A stretch of DNA of 64,000 bases from Symbiodinium microadriaticum (GCA_001939145.1 LSRX01000165.1:276033-340032), one strand, 5' to 3'; numbered from the stretch's first letter, positions 1-13,600 are shown. The notes: a model not told the origin generated them from the letters alone. Program-made: numbers and translations.

Positions 1-296
1 TACTCGAGTTTTGAAGGCGTGGCATGAGCTTACAGCTCGAACTCTGAGGCGCACAGCAGTTTCCCAGCAGCCAGCGAGGATCCATTTCATGTTCGCGAGG
101 TGGCACTGCTGCCCAGGTCTCTTGCCACCAAAGTAAGACAACAGAGGAAGGAAGCTGACCTTTGCTGACCTTTCCTGTGGCGCCAGGTCGAAAGAGTCGG
201 GCGAGAGTGTGCTGGCAACTTGCCCAAAAAACGCAGTCTCACCGTCTCCTTTTCATCTTGAGGAAAGGGCTCGTTCATGTTGGAAGTGTCATACAG

Positions 297-2626
297 ATGC
301 AGATGGAAAGTTTGGCTAAGGCGCGGCACAAGATCGCGGTGCGGTGTTGCAAGGGCTGCAAGTATCCGGATGATCGTGCCCCAGGTCAGGACAACTTCAG
401 CTGCGCCAGATTGCCCGGAGGATTTCGCTTGCATTGTGTTGCCGATGGCCATGGCGAAGAGGGGAACTGGGTATCCGAGCGAGTCGTCCGGGCGTTGCCT
501 TACTTCCTAAGCTCACGTGACTGTCGGAAGATGCTCCGCGACGGTGCGGTGGAGACCGCCTTCACGTCGGCCTTTGAACGGCTTCAAGAAGATATTGTCT
601 CCGCATCGCGTGAAGCAGGAGTAAACGTTCAGTTGTCGGGGACCACTGTTGCATGCATCCTGCGGCAAATTCACAGTCCCGTCGTCTGGGTGGCATCCAC
701 AGGCGATTCTCGAGTTATCCACGTTTGCCGTGATGGCAGCGTCTCGTTCTCGACGCAAGACCACAAGCCTTGCAATCCTAGTGAACGTCAACGCGTTATC
801 ATGAGTGGTTGTGAAATCACCACGAGCGATGCTGCCAACGGAGAAGTTCTTGAAAAGATCGTCGGCTGCTTACCGGGGGCGGGGGCGGTGGACATGGCAA
901 GGTATGCGAGGTGACAGTGTGATGTGCTTGGATCTTTCCGTGTGGCGAGCTAAGTGCCTGCTTGGTCAGCGTGGCAAGCTCCCGGAGCTTGGCTTCACGC
1001 GCTCCATCGGGGACCTGATGTGGCTCGGAGTGAAAGAAGCCTTAGAAGCCAGAGAAGCACAGCCAATGCCTAAAGCTTCGAGGTACAAGAAGTACGGGGT
1101 CACCGCCAGGCCTGAAGTCTACAAACTGGAACAGGCGCCAAAGTCTTTGCAGAGTCTTGCGAAGTGGCGCAGACATGAATTTGAGGAGCTGGGTGATGGC
1201 TCTGGTCATTTTCTTCTGGGCAGCGATGGGATTTGGGAGTTCTTGAGCAATGAGGATGTGGCCGAAATCGTTCACCGCTCCTCGACCTAGTCTGGATCTG
1301 GGATAACCCGGTTCGTTGCATTCGTGGACCTCGACGTTTCTTTGCCGAGACTTGTGGTGTATGCGATCTACACGTCTGAAGCTTGCTTCCTGCGAGATAA
1401 ACTGAGGTAACCTGCAAGCAGGTGTAGAAAAGGAGGCCATTGTGGATGAGCTTGTTAAGGCGGGGGCTTGTGTTTGTAGCTTCATGTTGCGGGCTTGAAC
1501 AGCTGCAGGTGGCAGAAGCCAAGTGGAAGGACTTGCGGCGATTTGCATGCTTGGAATGCGGAGTGCTTGTTGTTTGCATGGAGAGCCATGAGCTCCATAA
1601 GTGGGTTTAGCTGGATGCTAACCCGCGATTCAAGTTGTTGGACACGTGTTTGCAGGGCTCCATCTAAGGCTCTTGTCATTTGGAGACCGCAGGTCTTTTT
1701 TCGGACCGCAAGCAGCTCAAATGAGGGACAAACAGACGCACAAAACATCCTCAGGCTGGAGTTTGCTGCCTGTATATTATGCAGAATGATTGGCTTTGAC
1801 TTTAACTTGCCCGTTTGGCTCGCAGGCTCCAGGCCCTCCAGGCTTCGAAATCCACGCCGAATGATCATGGGCTTCCTAATGGTTCTTATGCGTAACGAGC
1901 AGGGATTTGACTCCTGTTGCTGTAGACACACAACCGCTGCGAGCAAACGGCGGAACCACGCCTTCCGCTGTCCCGCCACAGTGCTGCGTCTGTTCTCGGT
2001 TTCCATGTAGGGCTTGGACTGCCGCTGTGCTTTCCCCATCGTCTGCCTACGTTGGTGTAACACATAAATCTACCGTCCCTGCCAAGCCCGGAGAGCCGCC
2101 ACCAGACCTATTCCGAAACATTGCTGGGTGGGTAAGATTGGCGGGCGCGCCGCTTCGGCCAGGCCCTGTCCAATCCTTGAAGGCCAACCCTTCGAAAGCT
2201 TCAGAGTCAGTCGATGCCGAAGGGTATGGTGCAACAGCACATAATGCAAAATGCCAATGGGCGGACCCTCATGGGCCGAGGCAGTGTTTGCGAAATGCAG
2301 TTTCATCTTCAGGAGAGTTGCTCCCAAGGCTCGAGATTTGCTACGCTTAGATGCTTACTTAATTGCACATCTGCTGTTTTTCGAATCGTTGCTGCGAGCA
2401 TGTCGGACCTCACCGAACCATACCGAACCCACCAACAAGCTCCTGCCTCCCTGACCTTTTCTACCTACCCTTTGGGCGACCGCTTTGTAACACTGTGCAT
2501 TTCCAACTCGAGCGCCAGCCGGTTGCCAAACGTGCTCCCACATTGACTGAACGCGAGGAGCATGAGTTTGACTATTGCGATGACATAACCTTGATCATGG
2601 TGCGCGGCTCAGTTGCTTCCGGATGA
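297..2626 (+). CDS. PP2C-family serine/threonine protein phosphatase, multi-exon
   Basis: Metal-dependent phosphatase that removes phosphate from Ser/Thr residues of target proteins. Exon 1 (ATG at 297, to 860) carries the GQDNF, DGHG, SGTTVA, STGDSR and TQDHKP motifs, which hold the metal-binding aspartates. Intron 861-969 (GT-AG, phase 0) joins to exon 2 (970-1276) with FTRSIGD, GVTARPEV and LLGSDGIWEFLSNEDV. Intron 1277-1421 (GC-AG, phase 1) leads to VEKEAIVDELVKAG. A short piece near 1507-1536 (AEAKWKDL) and the terminal exon near 2548-2626 (FDYCDDITLIMV, stop) complete the fold. The last two junctions are not resolved and the start could lie in an upstream exon. All metal-ligand motifs are present, so the enzyme is probably active. 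The substrate is unknown. Confidence 0.88.
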
Positions 2627-3285
2627 CAGTTTGGGTTTCATGCTGAAGCAATGTCAGGTGCCGACACGGCAAGTGACGGCAGCCCCTCCTGCTCCTGATG
2701 ACAGTTGCTTGGGAGGCAGCAGCTTCGTGCACAGCTGGTATGTTCTCCACCTGATATGCCTTTCAGGTGTCGTCTATGCTTCGGAGGAATGCTTAGCACG
2801 TGTAGATAGACTCTGTGCGATTCAATAGGGTTGCTTTGCAGCTGCAGGCAACTCTGCCTGAGCCCTGCTCATGTGTCGAGTCATTCTGTAGTGTTACTAG
2901 CTCTTGCTGCGAGCAGTCCCCGATCCACTCGCATCACCACGTGCACCCGCAGACCTGCCTCGACGCACGCTTAAAGCATGAACCGTACCTTTTGAACTCA
3001 ATGCAGCTGCAGAGTGCAGAATTTTCCGCCCCGACAAACCCTGCGTGCGTCGCATGCTCAAAGCAGTGCGGTCGGCACATAAGCAGACCCGTGCCACATC
3101 CACGGCTTTGGCTTGGGTCATCCGCCGTGACGCGGATTGCAGGGGCTTTCCTGAGCTGCTTCGTTTGTTTCTATGTTCTCTTTCGCCGCCACTTTCCCAG
3201 TCATTCTGATAGCAGTACGAAGTCATTGCTCTGTGTATTGAAGTCAAGTGAGTTGGCCATGCTGAACGCCATGTGGTGATGACAT
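2627..3285. other. intergenic stretch, no supported gene
   Basis: Several short overlapping reading frames on both strands, none with family motifs or a coherent composition. It probably holds the 3' end of the phosphatase transcript and the start of the next gene. Confidence 0.4.
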
Positions 3286-3764
3286 GTCGAAAAGTCCGCC
3301 GCTGAGGCACCTCAAGAGATTTGGAAGTGGCTGGCACAACATCGCTCAGGTCGCAAAGCGGCCAAAGACCCAACAAAGTTCGCAGAGGCTCACCGCATTC
3401 TTCCTAGCGAGATGTTGCGAAAGCCGGAAGGATTGACGGGTCAGGCAGAACAGCGCCTGGCAGATCTTCGGCACCGCACTGCCTTCGGTGGGCTCTCTGC
3501 CTGCTTCCAAATCTTGTCTCTCCGACGGCGCATGGCCGGCTTGCAGCCGCCACTAAGGCTGAATCGGATTCTGAAGAGGCCGAAGAGGATGAAGAAGAGG
3601 CACCCGTTCGTCGTTTGACCTTGTTCTACAAATGCAAAAGAAAGCTAAAACAGCTTCAAGATCGTTTTGAAAGAAAGAAGTGTAGGTTTAAAGGATTTTG
3701 GACAGTACAGCAGGATGTGTTTGGGACGCGCAGGAGCTCGCAGCTGGTAGCTAGCAGCTCGTAG
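3286..3764 (+). CDS. unrecognised protein with acidic stretch and basic helix, two exons
   Basis: I do not recognise the family. Exon 1 (3286-3487) encodes a hydrophilic helical segment containing EIWKWLAQHR and GQAEQRLADL. A 59-nt GT-AG intron (3488-3546, phase 1) joins it to an acidic run (SDSEEAEEDEEEA), followed by a Lys/Arg-rich helix (YKCKRKLKQLQDRFERKK). Neither exon alone gives this composition in one frame, and the phase match supports the intron. The frame then runs into the degenerate edge of the AGT microsatellite and stops at 3762-3764, so the true 3' end may be another splice donor before it. The acidic-then-basic pattern is common in nuclear proteins, but the function is unknown. 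Both ends are uncertain. Confidence 0.5.
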
Positions 3765-3831
3765 CTAGTAGCTAGTAGTTAAGTTAGTAGGTAGTGGTTC
3801 CTAGTTAGTAGGTGGTGGTGGTCGTCGTCGC

Positions 3832-3899
<68 letters not shown>

Positions 3900-3909
3900 C
3901 AGCAGCAGN

Positions 3910-3977
<68 letters not shown>

Positions 3978-4110
3978 CAGCAGCAGCAGTACTAGCGTCG
4001 CGTGTAGTAGAACAAGAATGAGCCGAGGAAGGTCTAGTAGTAGCAGCAGTAGCAGCAGTGGTTGCAGAAGTTGGCAGAAGAAGCAGGGCTCGTAGTAGTA
4101 GCAGTAGTAG
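3745..4110. repeat. AGT/TAG trinucleotide microsatellite
   Basis: Two nearly perfect AGT runs (about 3833-3895 and 3910-3974), each ending in GGCAGCAGCAG, flanked by degenerate TAG/CAG-rich sequence. An unresolved base (N) lies at 3909. The poly-valine frame across it is a composition artefact. Confidence 0.95.
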
Positions 4111-5639
4111 TAGCCATCTCCAGAGCTCCGCTTTTGCAGGGGGCTTCTGCTGACACTTTCAGCTCCAGTTCCTGCCCGAATTCATTGCTAAGGGGTTCCG
4201 GTAGCCGCCTCTCCCAGACGAGGGCACAACTCGATGAACAACAGGATGTCCAAAGCACACCAAACTATTGCAGTCTGACAGAGGGCTGCTCGATCGTAGA
4301 TTATGTTAGTCAGCAGAGCTGGCAGCTAGAAAACAGTGAGGGGAGGGCTCGGCTCCAAGTGCAGGTGGCTGTGGGGCGACAACCACAATACATGCTGGAT
4401 AGAACTTCGGTAGGCAAGCTTTATTCCCATATTATTAGTGTCGTCTCTGAGTGCGTCGTTTTCTCGGAAACAGGAGTCGCATGAGTACTAACATGTACAG
4501 CCGCTGAAAAAAACTGATGGTTGCTGGTCTTCGGAGTGAAGATACCTCTTCAAAATGCTCGATGCCAGCGGATGTCATGTGACGCTTCACATGGCACAGG
4601 TGCCGGTGTTGTGACAGGGGACTCAATCAAGTGTTTGGGCATTTCGGGGCCCACAGATCTTTTTCTCACAAGCGGGAAGCCCAGCGGGACTGGCCGAAGC
4701 CGAGATTGAGCCTTCCACCCTCAGTCCACCTGTGCAACCGGTGCAACCAAGCGTGAAAAGGCAATGATTGGGTGTCCGGTGTCCTTGGCAGTCGCATCCG
4801 AGACATGCAGGAGTCATGCGTACGGCAGATTGTCTCGGTTGCTGCCTTGGTCAGGAGAAGGCACCCTCAGTGAAGTCTATACTTGAGGAGGCGACGCGTT
4901 GTGTCGGTGCGAGAAGTCAAGCCGGGACAAAGTTGCTTGCAGTTGCTTCAGGTGGAAAGTGCCATGAAAACCTTCAAGCAGTCCCGTACTGTGCAGGCTT
5001 GTTGGGGAGTGGAAGTTGTGAGAAGATGACTGGAGCGTGACTGACTGTGAATTCCAGGAACACGGCTGCGCTGTCATTCGGAATCTGGCCTGCTCTTCTG
5101 AATGGTTTGCTCTGCGCTCAGATCTGACAAGACAGGTACACAGAATGAGCCTTCAGCTTCTTGCATTGTGCCTTGGGCAACCTTGCAGGGCTTGAGCATG
5201 TGGTGCATAGTACTCGTTCCTGCACCTGAGCGTGTTTCTCACCTTGCCTCGAAGGCCCCGTCAGGCAGCTAGCGAGTGTGCTCAAAACCCTGGCACCTAA
5301 AACATCACCTACCACAATCCAGTCGGACGATTAGCCTTGTGACCCTCCAAGACATGTGCAGCGCATGTATCCCAAGAACAAAACATACATGCTTCAGATG
5401 CAGGTGCCTAGAGGCATGCATGCCACTAGCAGCTGAAAGTATTTGAGATGATCAGCTTCGGTTACAGAGCAACAGCGATCCGCAGGCCCTGACCAGCTTG
5501 AGGCCTCCGGCAGGAAACTTTTCATGGAACCTTTTAATGGGGATGGAACGGAATGGAACCTTGGAGACTGGTCAGAAGCATCCCTTCCGGACAATACAGA
5601 TGCTGCTTGGGATTGCGTGCCTAGGAGCTCATTGGGAAG
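4111..5639. other. gene-poor stretch
   Basis: Only short frames without motifs on either strand. I see no repeat structure, RNA gene or conserved exon here. Confidence 0.4.
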
Positions 5640-6870
5640 GTCGACGGCGTGGACTTGATATTATTGGCCCTACAGAGATTTAAGCTGTCCTCTTTGGTTC
5701 AGGCCAGCAAGACATTCCAGCAACAAGTCCTGAGCGGAAAGTATGTGCCCGATGTGCATGTGTGGATACAGGAGCAAGGCTTGGGCGCGTCTGGAACCCG
5801 AAGCATGATGGCTACCAGAAGGTCTGTTTGAGTCTCGTGCTGATGGTCTAAGGCTGAGCAATCTTGCATGCAAAGTTTCGCTGAGAGAGAGGCTGGGATG
5901 GCCAACGGAGTTGTTGCTACTTCGCATTGGAGTTGCCGAGGCTGACTCAGGCTGATGCACTGCACCTGGTGCTGATTGCGCTTCAGGCCCGAACTAAGGG
6001 CACACCGCTTTCTTGAGCTTTCCAAAGCTTCACAATCTGTTGAGGAACATCCTGACAAAGCCCACACCTGTGCTCAAGCATGCCCTGCACCTAGCATCCA
6101 CCAGGTTTGGCCGCGCTTTTGACGGTATCATGTGGCTTCTAGAGGTTCAGCACTTTGGAATCTGGTGGCCGACCACAAGCAAAATCAGGTCGCATCCTTG
6201 GCTGCAATTGAAAAGCTGGTTACATCCGCGCAGCCAAGGCCGCAGTGCATGGTCTTGGCATCACAAAGCTGGTGTGCGAGGCATGGCGAAGCTGGCCTTA
6301 AGGCTTTGGGTATTGGCTGATAAAGTGCACCTGGAGGCAATGAACACACATGTGGAGAGCGACGAAGTGTTGGAAGGTGCCTTTGGCGCGCACACCCCAG
6401 CTTCCCACCGAAATCTGAAGGGAAACGAGGGTCAAAGACACAAGTCTTCTCGACTGATTGCCAAGGCCTTAAGCAACATCACCGCATTCAATCAGGAGAA
6501 CAAACAGGCCGTACTGCTTCTGGTTTGACTTTCGTGATGGACAAGCGCAACACCCTGGCTCGAGAGGACATCGTGGATGCCGGTGGGCTGGAACCTTAGC
6601 GTGTCTGTTGAAGTCTTCTCGGGACGAGCTATGGAAAGCCTAAGGGCAGCAAGCATCTGCCGTGGTCCGCCCGGCTTGAAAGGCAAGTTTTGGGAGCTAG
6701 CATGTTGAAAAAGCCGCAGGAATGCAGGAGCACCTCACAGTAACAGGGGTACTGGGCTCAGTAAATGCTGCAGCTGCGACTAAGTTGTGCTCTGCAGTGC
6801 CGGCCAGTACTGCCTCGGAGGTTCAACGGGCCGGATGCGCGGCCCTCTGGGGTCAGCACTGCCATGTTTG
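5640..6870 (+). pseudogene. armadillo-repeat gene remnant, frames broken
   Basis: Successive pieces read as ARM repeats but fall in different frames: VDLILLALQRF near 5650, SALWNLVADHKQNQV near 6145, ALSNITAFNQENKQ near 6470, AREDIVDAGGLEP near 6560, continuing as LACLLKSSRDELWKA only after a frame change near 6597, and AGCAALWG near 6835. ARM repeats form superhelical protein-binding scaffolds. Some frame changes could be short introns, but the break inside the DAGGLEP/LACLLK repeat has no room for one, which suggests decay. It lies upstream of two further ARM loci (10.6 and 17.1 kb) and may share ancestry with them. Confidence 0.5.
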
Positions 6871-7879
6871 CATGTTTGGGATGCAACAGACCTCAGAGTT
6901 TTGGTGTTTTTGTTTTCCTTTGCTCAGTTGCGACAAGCGGAAGGGCCCTGGCCACTGGGTTTGTTTAGAGCATTGTTTCTGGGGTGGACACCTCCTTTCC
7001 AATGGCCCTCCTCCCTCTATCTCTTCGGGTTCTATGGTGTTTTGAAGCATCGAACATGTATTCTGAACATCGGCCCTAGGAGCACCCCCAAATGTCGTAC
7101 CTGGAATAACTTTTGTTTCGGGCCTGCAGCTAAAGGGCGGTGCATGGCTGTGCATTCGTGCGTTTCGAGGAAGTAGTGTTTACCACATCCTTTGACCTCC
7201 TTGAGTCGGCCAGGCCTAACAGCGCATCATCCTGAAGCGCAGTTGGCAGCTGTAGAGGCAAACGCACCAGCAATTGTAGGAGGCTCAGTACGGATGGGAT
7301 CGCACGGCTTCCAACTGTTAGTGTGTGAGTATGTGCCTTGAACAAGGTTTGTCAGGCGATGCAGTCGGAAATTGTGGAGCTCTGAGAACCTTGTCTCTTG
7401 TTCTCGCAGCCGCATCTTGCGATGCGGTGAGTCTGAGTACAGGGCTAACGACAAGGCTGCCGGAGCCGGAGAGATGCACCCAGCACCCTCACTCACTCAA
7501 CGAGATGCATCCACACATTTGCGGCTGTTGAAGACGAATCGAGAGAGACGAGTTGACACCAACGAGCGCGTTCCTCCATCACTTCCTTACACTCAAGGGA
7601 CATTCGCAGCAGATTCTTGAGCGCTCTCCCCAGCTGTGACTATATCTTGCATTTTTGGTGCTGTCCGCTGGGCTCTGCATGGTTCGGCGTTGGTTCAGCT
7701 GGTCGCGACACTTCCAATGACTGGATTTGACCGTGCGATGTAAAAAGGTTAGGCAGAAAGCCGTCCGGATCGTATGTGCTTATGGCGTGCGGTGGATTGG
7801 CACACCCGATCGTGTGGCTCTCAGCATGTGAAATACAATGGCGAAGGAATAGCCTTGCATGTAGTTCGGGCGACGACCC

Positions 7880-8555
7880 CCGGGCGGAGAGCAGCCTTAC
7901 ACCGTGCCTCTTGTATGCTGTGGGTTCAGGTTGAGACCGGTAGTGATGATTCCGTAATAAAGTCGGACTAGTCTGACAACAAAGTGGAGAGATTACCAAG
8001 CTGAACTGGGTATACTGGGGTGCATGTGCTGTTGATCGGCGTAGCTGTTGGTTCTGACTGGCATGAGAAGTGAAAGTTGGAGTCTTCAGACTTCCTGACG
8101 AAGCATCTCGTCAACGTGGTGTGGTTGATTTTCGTGCAACGACAAGCTGACGTGGCCAGCTTGGATGTCACAGTAGCTTCTCGCTATGCCATGTGCTTCG
8201 GTTCCGGGACAGTGCCCTCGATGGCTTATAACAGATTCTCACACAGGAACTTGCACGATTCTTCAAGGCCCTTTTGACAGCATGCCAAGCTATGGCGCTG
8301 AGTGGGCAGTTTCCTTGATGCATCGCCGTCCTGCTGGGTTGCAATGTGTGGCGGCAGTGGCAGTGAAGCACTCGCACACAACATTCTCAGTTTATCCTCT
8401 GTGCATACATTGCACTTCATGTTGAACTTCGAACGGATGCATGTTGACAATTTTGAAGAGATATGCGGATGTGTGAGTCGAATCGAGAGGGGTTGACAGA
8501 TGGGTTGACAAGTTGGCACCCACGAGTGTTCCTCCGTCACCTCCGCACGCTCTCT
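7880..8555. repeat. repeat unit copy A
   Basis: First well-preserved copy, nearly identical to copy B 993 bases downstream. The small frames inside both copies are conserved because the DNA is conserved; there is no independent coding evidence. Confidence 0.9.
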
Positions 8556-8872
8556 GGATACGAAGCAGATGGCCATGATGATCACCTGGTATAGTCGGAC
8601 TAGATCTGACAGTGCGATGTAGAAAGGAAACCACTCGGATCTGACATGCTGATCGTGTGCACTGGATGGACACAGCCGATCGTGTGGCTGTATCATGTGA
8701 AAAGCAGTGACTGAAACTTACAAGAGCACAAAGACTTGGACGGCCCACCCCACGTTATTTGGGTCAGCCACATAATGCGTCAGTGTCATTGTGAATTGTC
8801 CTTGACGCTTTCAGCTTGGCTCCCTGCATGTATTTCGGGCGACGGGTGCATTGCAGACTGGTTCTTGAACCC

Positions 8873-9548
8873 CCCGGCGGAGAGCAGCCTTAAACCGCGC
8901 CTCTTGTATGCTGCGAGTTCAGGTTGAGACCGGTAGTGATGATTCCGTAATAAAGTCGGACTAGTCTGACAACAAAGTGGAGAGATTACCAAGCTGAACT
9001 GGGTATACTGGGGTGCATGTGCTGTTGATCGGCGTAGCTGTTGGTTCTGACTGGCATGAGAAGTGAAAGTTGGAGTCTTCAGACTTCCTGACGAAGCATC
9101 TCGTCAACGTGGTGTGGTTGATTTTCGTGCAACGACAAGCTGACGTGGCCAGCTTGGATGTCACAGTAGCTTCTCGCTATGCCATGTGCTTCGGTTCCGG
9201 GACAGTGCCCTCGATGGCTTATAACAGATTCTCACACAGGAACTTGCACGATTCTTCAAGGCCCTTTTGACAGCATGCCAAGCTATGGCGCTGAGTGGGC
9301 AGTTTCCTTGATGCATCGCCGTCCTGCTGGGTTGCAATGTGTGGCGGCAGTGGCAGTGAAGCACTCGCACACAACATTCTCAGTTTATCCTCTGTGCATA
9401 CATTGCACTTCATGTTGAACTTCGAACGGATGCATGTTGACAATTTTGAAGAGATATGCGGATGTGTGAGACGAATCGAGAGGGGTGACAGATGGGTTGA
9501 CAAGTTGGCACCCACGAGTGTTCCTCCATCACCTCCGCACGTTCTTTG
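8873..9548. repeat. repeat unit copy B
   Basis: Second copy. It differs from copy A by scattered substitutions at its left edge and a one-base change near 9485 (GGGGTGACAG against GGGGTTGACAG). Confidence 0.9.
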
Positions 9549-10640
9549 GCGAACAGGACATGAAGCGTGGCCTGGTTTACGCGGAGCGTTGAGTGTTTGG
9601 AGTCTTGCGGTTTTCGAGCTCGTTAGTCCGAAGGAGAGAGATGTCGTGCATTCTTATGTCGCCCGCTGCTTTTGGCTGCTTGGATATCGTGAATCGCCTT
9701 GTCAGAAAAAAGGAAGTGGCAGCATGTGGCAGCAAGTTCTTGAGAGCTTTCCCCCGCAGCCAGGACATCTTGACTTTTCGTCATGTCCGCTCGGCTATGG
9801 ATAGTTCGGCGTGGGTTGCTGGTCGCGACGCAACCTGACAGTGCGATGTAAAAGCAGTTCACCGAAAATCATCCGGATCTTATGTGCTTATCGGCAGGTG
9901 AAAATGCATGTTGGTATTGACATAGGAAAAACAGAGACTTGGACGCTTTTTTGGCAGCCCGCACAACGAGTCAGTTTAACAGTTTTGCACGTGCAAGTCG
10001 CATCATGATGAGTTGTCCTCGACGCTTTGAGTGTTGCTGCCTGCATTGTAGTTCGATGGAGTGGAGATGCGCCCCTCTAGTGATGATTCCTTGATAAAGT
10101 CGGACTAGTCTGACAACAAAGTGGAGAGATTACCGATCTGAACCTAGTACACCGGGGTGCATGTGCTGTTGATCGGCGTAGCTGTTGGTTCTGACTGGCA
10201 TGAGAAGTGAAAGTTGGAGTCATGGGACTTCCAGATGAAGCATCTCGTCAACGTGGTGTGGTGTTTTGAGTCTTCCGATGCACAGAGAGGAAGGTAGCAC
10301 GCACCTTAGTGAAAGTCTGCACCCGGCTGCCTGCCGGAAGAGTGCTGCCCTGCTACAACATTGACATGCGCTCATGTAGCAGGCTTTGCCGATCCTGCAT
10401 CGATCCGACACTGAACCAATTTTTTTGAGTTTCGGGTCAGGCTGCAGTCCTGAATCGCCGTCGCTTGCGATCCAAGCCGGCGGGGCTTTTGATCGCTTGG
10501 AGAAGTCGACAAGTCTTGTTTCCGTTGATCGATGCCCCCTTGGATTAAGCATATTGCCGGCCTTTCCACTCTCCCTCTTGGGCTTGCTGTGCTCTTCTCC
10601 TCCTCCTCCTTTTTCTGCTGGGGTGACTTGCTGCACCTAG

Positions 10641-13600
10641 ATGGATCCTCGACTTCAAGAAAACGGCTGTGGAGCCCTACGGAATCTGTGCGCCGACAAC
10701 GACGATTTCAAGGCGCTCCATCCTCGACTTTTTCTTCAAAGCCCTTTTCGATGAATTTGAGAGTCGGAGCTCTGCAGATCCGCACGGTCGCGGCCGGTGG
10801 AGCAGAGCGAGCTTGGAGCCCTTAGATGGATCTAAGCGCGTCACCCCGCGAGACCTTTTTGAGGCTTGCAGCGCTCTGGCGCGACACGAGGATCTCCGAG
10901 TGCCGGGCGCCCGGACCTCCTTAGGAGCCAGGAGCTGATTTCTGCTCAGCTCCTGGCAGGCGGCGGCAGGCATGCAGCGCTTTGATGAACATGTCCTCCG
11001 TGGGCCCGGAGCGTATCGAGGACCAGCGATCTGTGCGCCGGATGGCTTGCTGATGTGTCCATTTCAGGACTGCCATGATGAAATTCTCCAGGCAGATGCC
11101 GTTGGCCGACTCTGCACTGCTATTGAGGCCCACAAGAAGGCGAGGAGCGGAGGCTTTTTGTGAGGTGGTGAGGAGGATCCGTGCATGGCCCAGGAGCTCA
11201 CGGTCGTGGAACCTGCGTGGAGCCCAGCACGGAGCTCTGCTTTTTGGCTCCTGGAGCTCGTTGCCAGGCCTGCGCGGCTCTTCGAAATCTAATCGCCGGT
11301 GCGCAGGCGGTGCATTCAATGCATTGAGTGCGGGTTTCTCCCCACAAAGCCCTTGGAGGTTGGTGAAACACGAGGCTGCAGCCGGTTCTGTGGTTTCGAT
11401 TCGCTTTGCAATGCTTTGCATCTCGCATCGAATCGAAGCACGCAAAAGAGGCTCCTGGGCCTCTGATCTCGTGCGACCAGCTGGGCTTATGCACACTTCT
11501 GTGACTTATGTTGTGGAAGGTCTGACATACAAGCAGATCCTCGATGAAGACTTGGTCAGGACCCTGGACTAGGGCACGCTTGTGTCCCTGACGGAAGCTT
11601 GGCGACTTGCTTCCGGAGTGCTCACAGGAATTCTTGGCACTTTCCAAGGTCAAGCGTCTCGTGCAGACCATTTTCCTGAATCTGGATCACAACCTTGTGT
11701 TGATGCCCAAGCCATGATTCAACCTGATGCAGGCTTGAGATGTGAGTAGCACTTGCCATGAGCCAAGTCTTTCTTTTAGGCAGCATCATTGCTTGGAAGC
11801 GCTTCGTCATGTGTTTGAGCCCCGGGTATGTGCGGTGCCTCCGTGGCTGCCAGTCTCCTGCAACTCCCAACTTCCAGGTGCGGCTGGGAGAAGGGAGCCC
11901 TTCTCTTGGAGCGCAACCGGGGTCTGGCCCCAAACTCTGGACGGCTCTAAACTCCTAAACCTTGACCTGGAGCACATGCTTTGAGACAGGAGCTCAGGCC
12001 GTGAAGCGATCCATGGAACGCGACGAGCAAAGGCCCTCATGTCATGTTTTGGTGTGGAAACGATGCGATGGCAAAGTATGCGCAGGAAGGTTCACGACCC
12101 CGTCATACGGGAGCGAGGCTGCAACATCTTGAAGGGTGCAGGCCTTAGCCATGCAGAAGCCGCTCCGACTCGAGCCCTTGACTGCTAATAGCTGAGGCCT
12201 GGCCTTAGGCCCGGCCTTGCTTTCGGTCAGTTTTTCCAGGGCTGACTCAGACCGGGCAGGCACAGCCACAGGGTCACGGTCCATCCTCGAAGATGACCGG
12301 CCAGACGGGTCGGGTGCCAGCACGTCGGAACATTTTGGGGCCTCCAAGGGTCATTATCTCAGGTTGAAGCGCATCAAGCATGCGATGGAAAGCTTCCGGA
12401 GCCTGAAGGAAGTGCAGAAGTCCGCGCTGGAGGCATGTCTCCACCTGCAGCGTGCTTGCCCGCGGGCGCCCTTCTTGCAGAGGCTCTGATGGCACTGGCC
12501 AAAGGCTGGCCGAAAGAAGGAGCTCAGAGGATCAAGGCTTTGGGGAGGGGTTTCGGTCACGTGTGCATCCCATTGTGCCTGTGTCGTGTTGGCCATGAGG
12601 CTGTTGGATGTTTCAAGGAGCGCGAGTGCTTGGGAACAGAGGGAGGAGGGAAGTTTTGCGTGTGAGCTTGCCTTGGGTAGTCGGAAGCACCTCCAAGAGC
12701 TTACAGGACCCATGCCCAAATTTAATATGGAGTACCTGCCGCGGCATACGATACCTTGGACACGTCCTCCTTGGGATTAGCTTGTGCGCAGATTCAAAAC
12801 TTTTTGCATTTCAGGACATTCTGGCCGCAATGTCAAATCACTCGCAGGACTTGACACTGCTTGCCGGCATCTTATCAAACTGTGGAGTGCCCGTTGTGCG
12901 CGTTCTCGAGTGAACAGCAAGGTCAGTGCTTGCGGTGTCATTCGCCAGCTCGCCGTCAATGGAATCTTGATCGAGGTGTGGTCGGCCTTTCGCAGCAGTA
13001 GCTGCTGGATCTCAGTTGCCAGCTGCAAGGAAGCAAGGCCAGTTCTGGAAAGGTACATCAGGCAGTTCCCAGAGGAGGCTGACATTGTCGAATACCAGTT
13101 CTCATGATGGAACATTTTTGAATCTTACAGGTGCGTTTGCTCGTGCCGGCGATGCACTCACTAGCTGAGATGGTCAGCCTCATGGAGCCCACAGCACCTT
13201 GACATGTGGCTATCTTGCATCGCGACGCATCGCGACGCAGCAATCAGAGCTGGAGCTTAGGATGCAGACAAATCCTTGGCACACGACGTGTCGAATTCTC
13301 TGGCACCGTCCTTGGCTGCCGCTGTTTGGAGTTGGGTACACGTATCCATATGCAGGCTTTGTACTGTTGTGACCTAAATCGCAACGCTACAGTGCTGCCG
13401 GCATGAGCCACAACCCTAAACAAGCGACGAAGCCCTCAAACCGTAAGCACCACAACATCAAGCAGTATCCCGGGTCGTGCAGGCCAAGTTTGCCTTTTCC
13501 GTTCGATGAACATTGAATGATGTTGAAACAAGTTGACCGAAGCTATCCGGGGCAAAGCTGTCAAGGTCGCACACAAGCGGATCGCACACGTGCAGGCCTG

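Larger units (their letters stand above)
7500..10260. repeat. tandem array of about 1 kb repeat units
   Basis: A segment at about 7880-8555 recurs at about 8873-9548 with an offset of 993 bases and very few differences; hypothetical frames of 67, 66, 69 and 79 codons recur unchanged. A third, truncated copy covers about 10073-10260. A diverged end of an older unit lies near 7525-7590. Linker segments (near 7720, 8605 and 9830) share GTGCGATGTA and the following sequence, so the true period includes them. No transposase or reverse transcriptase is visible. Confidence 0.9.

Noticed and set aside
7968..9418. Pairs of identical 66-79 codon ORFs as a conserved small gene family
   Set aside because: The whole DNA unit is duplicated, including non-coding parts and both strands, so identity gives no evidence of coding.
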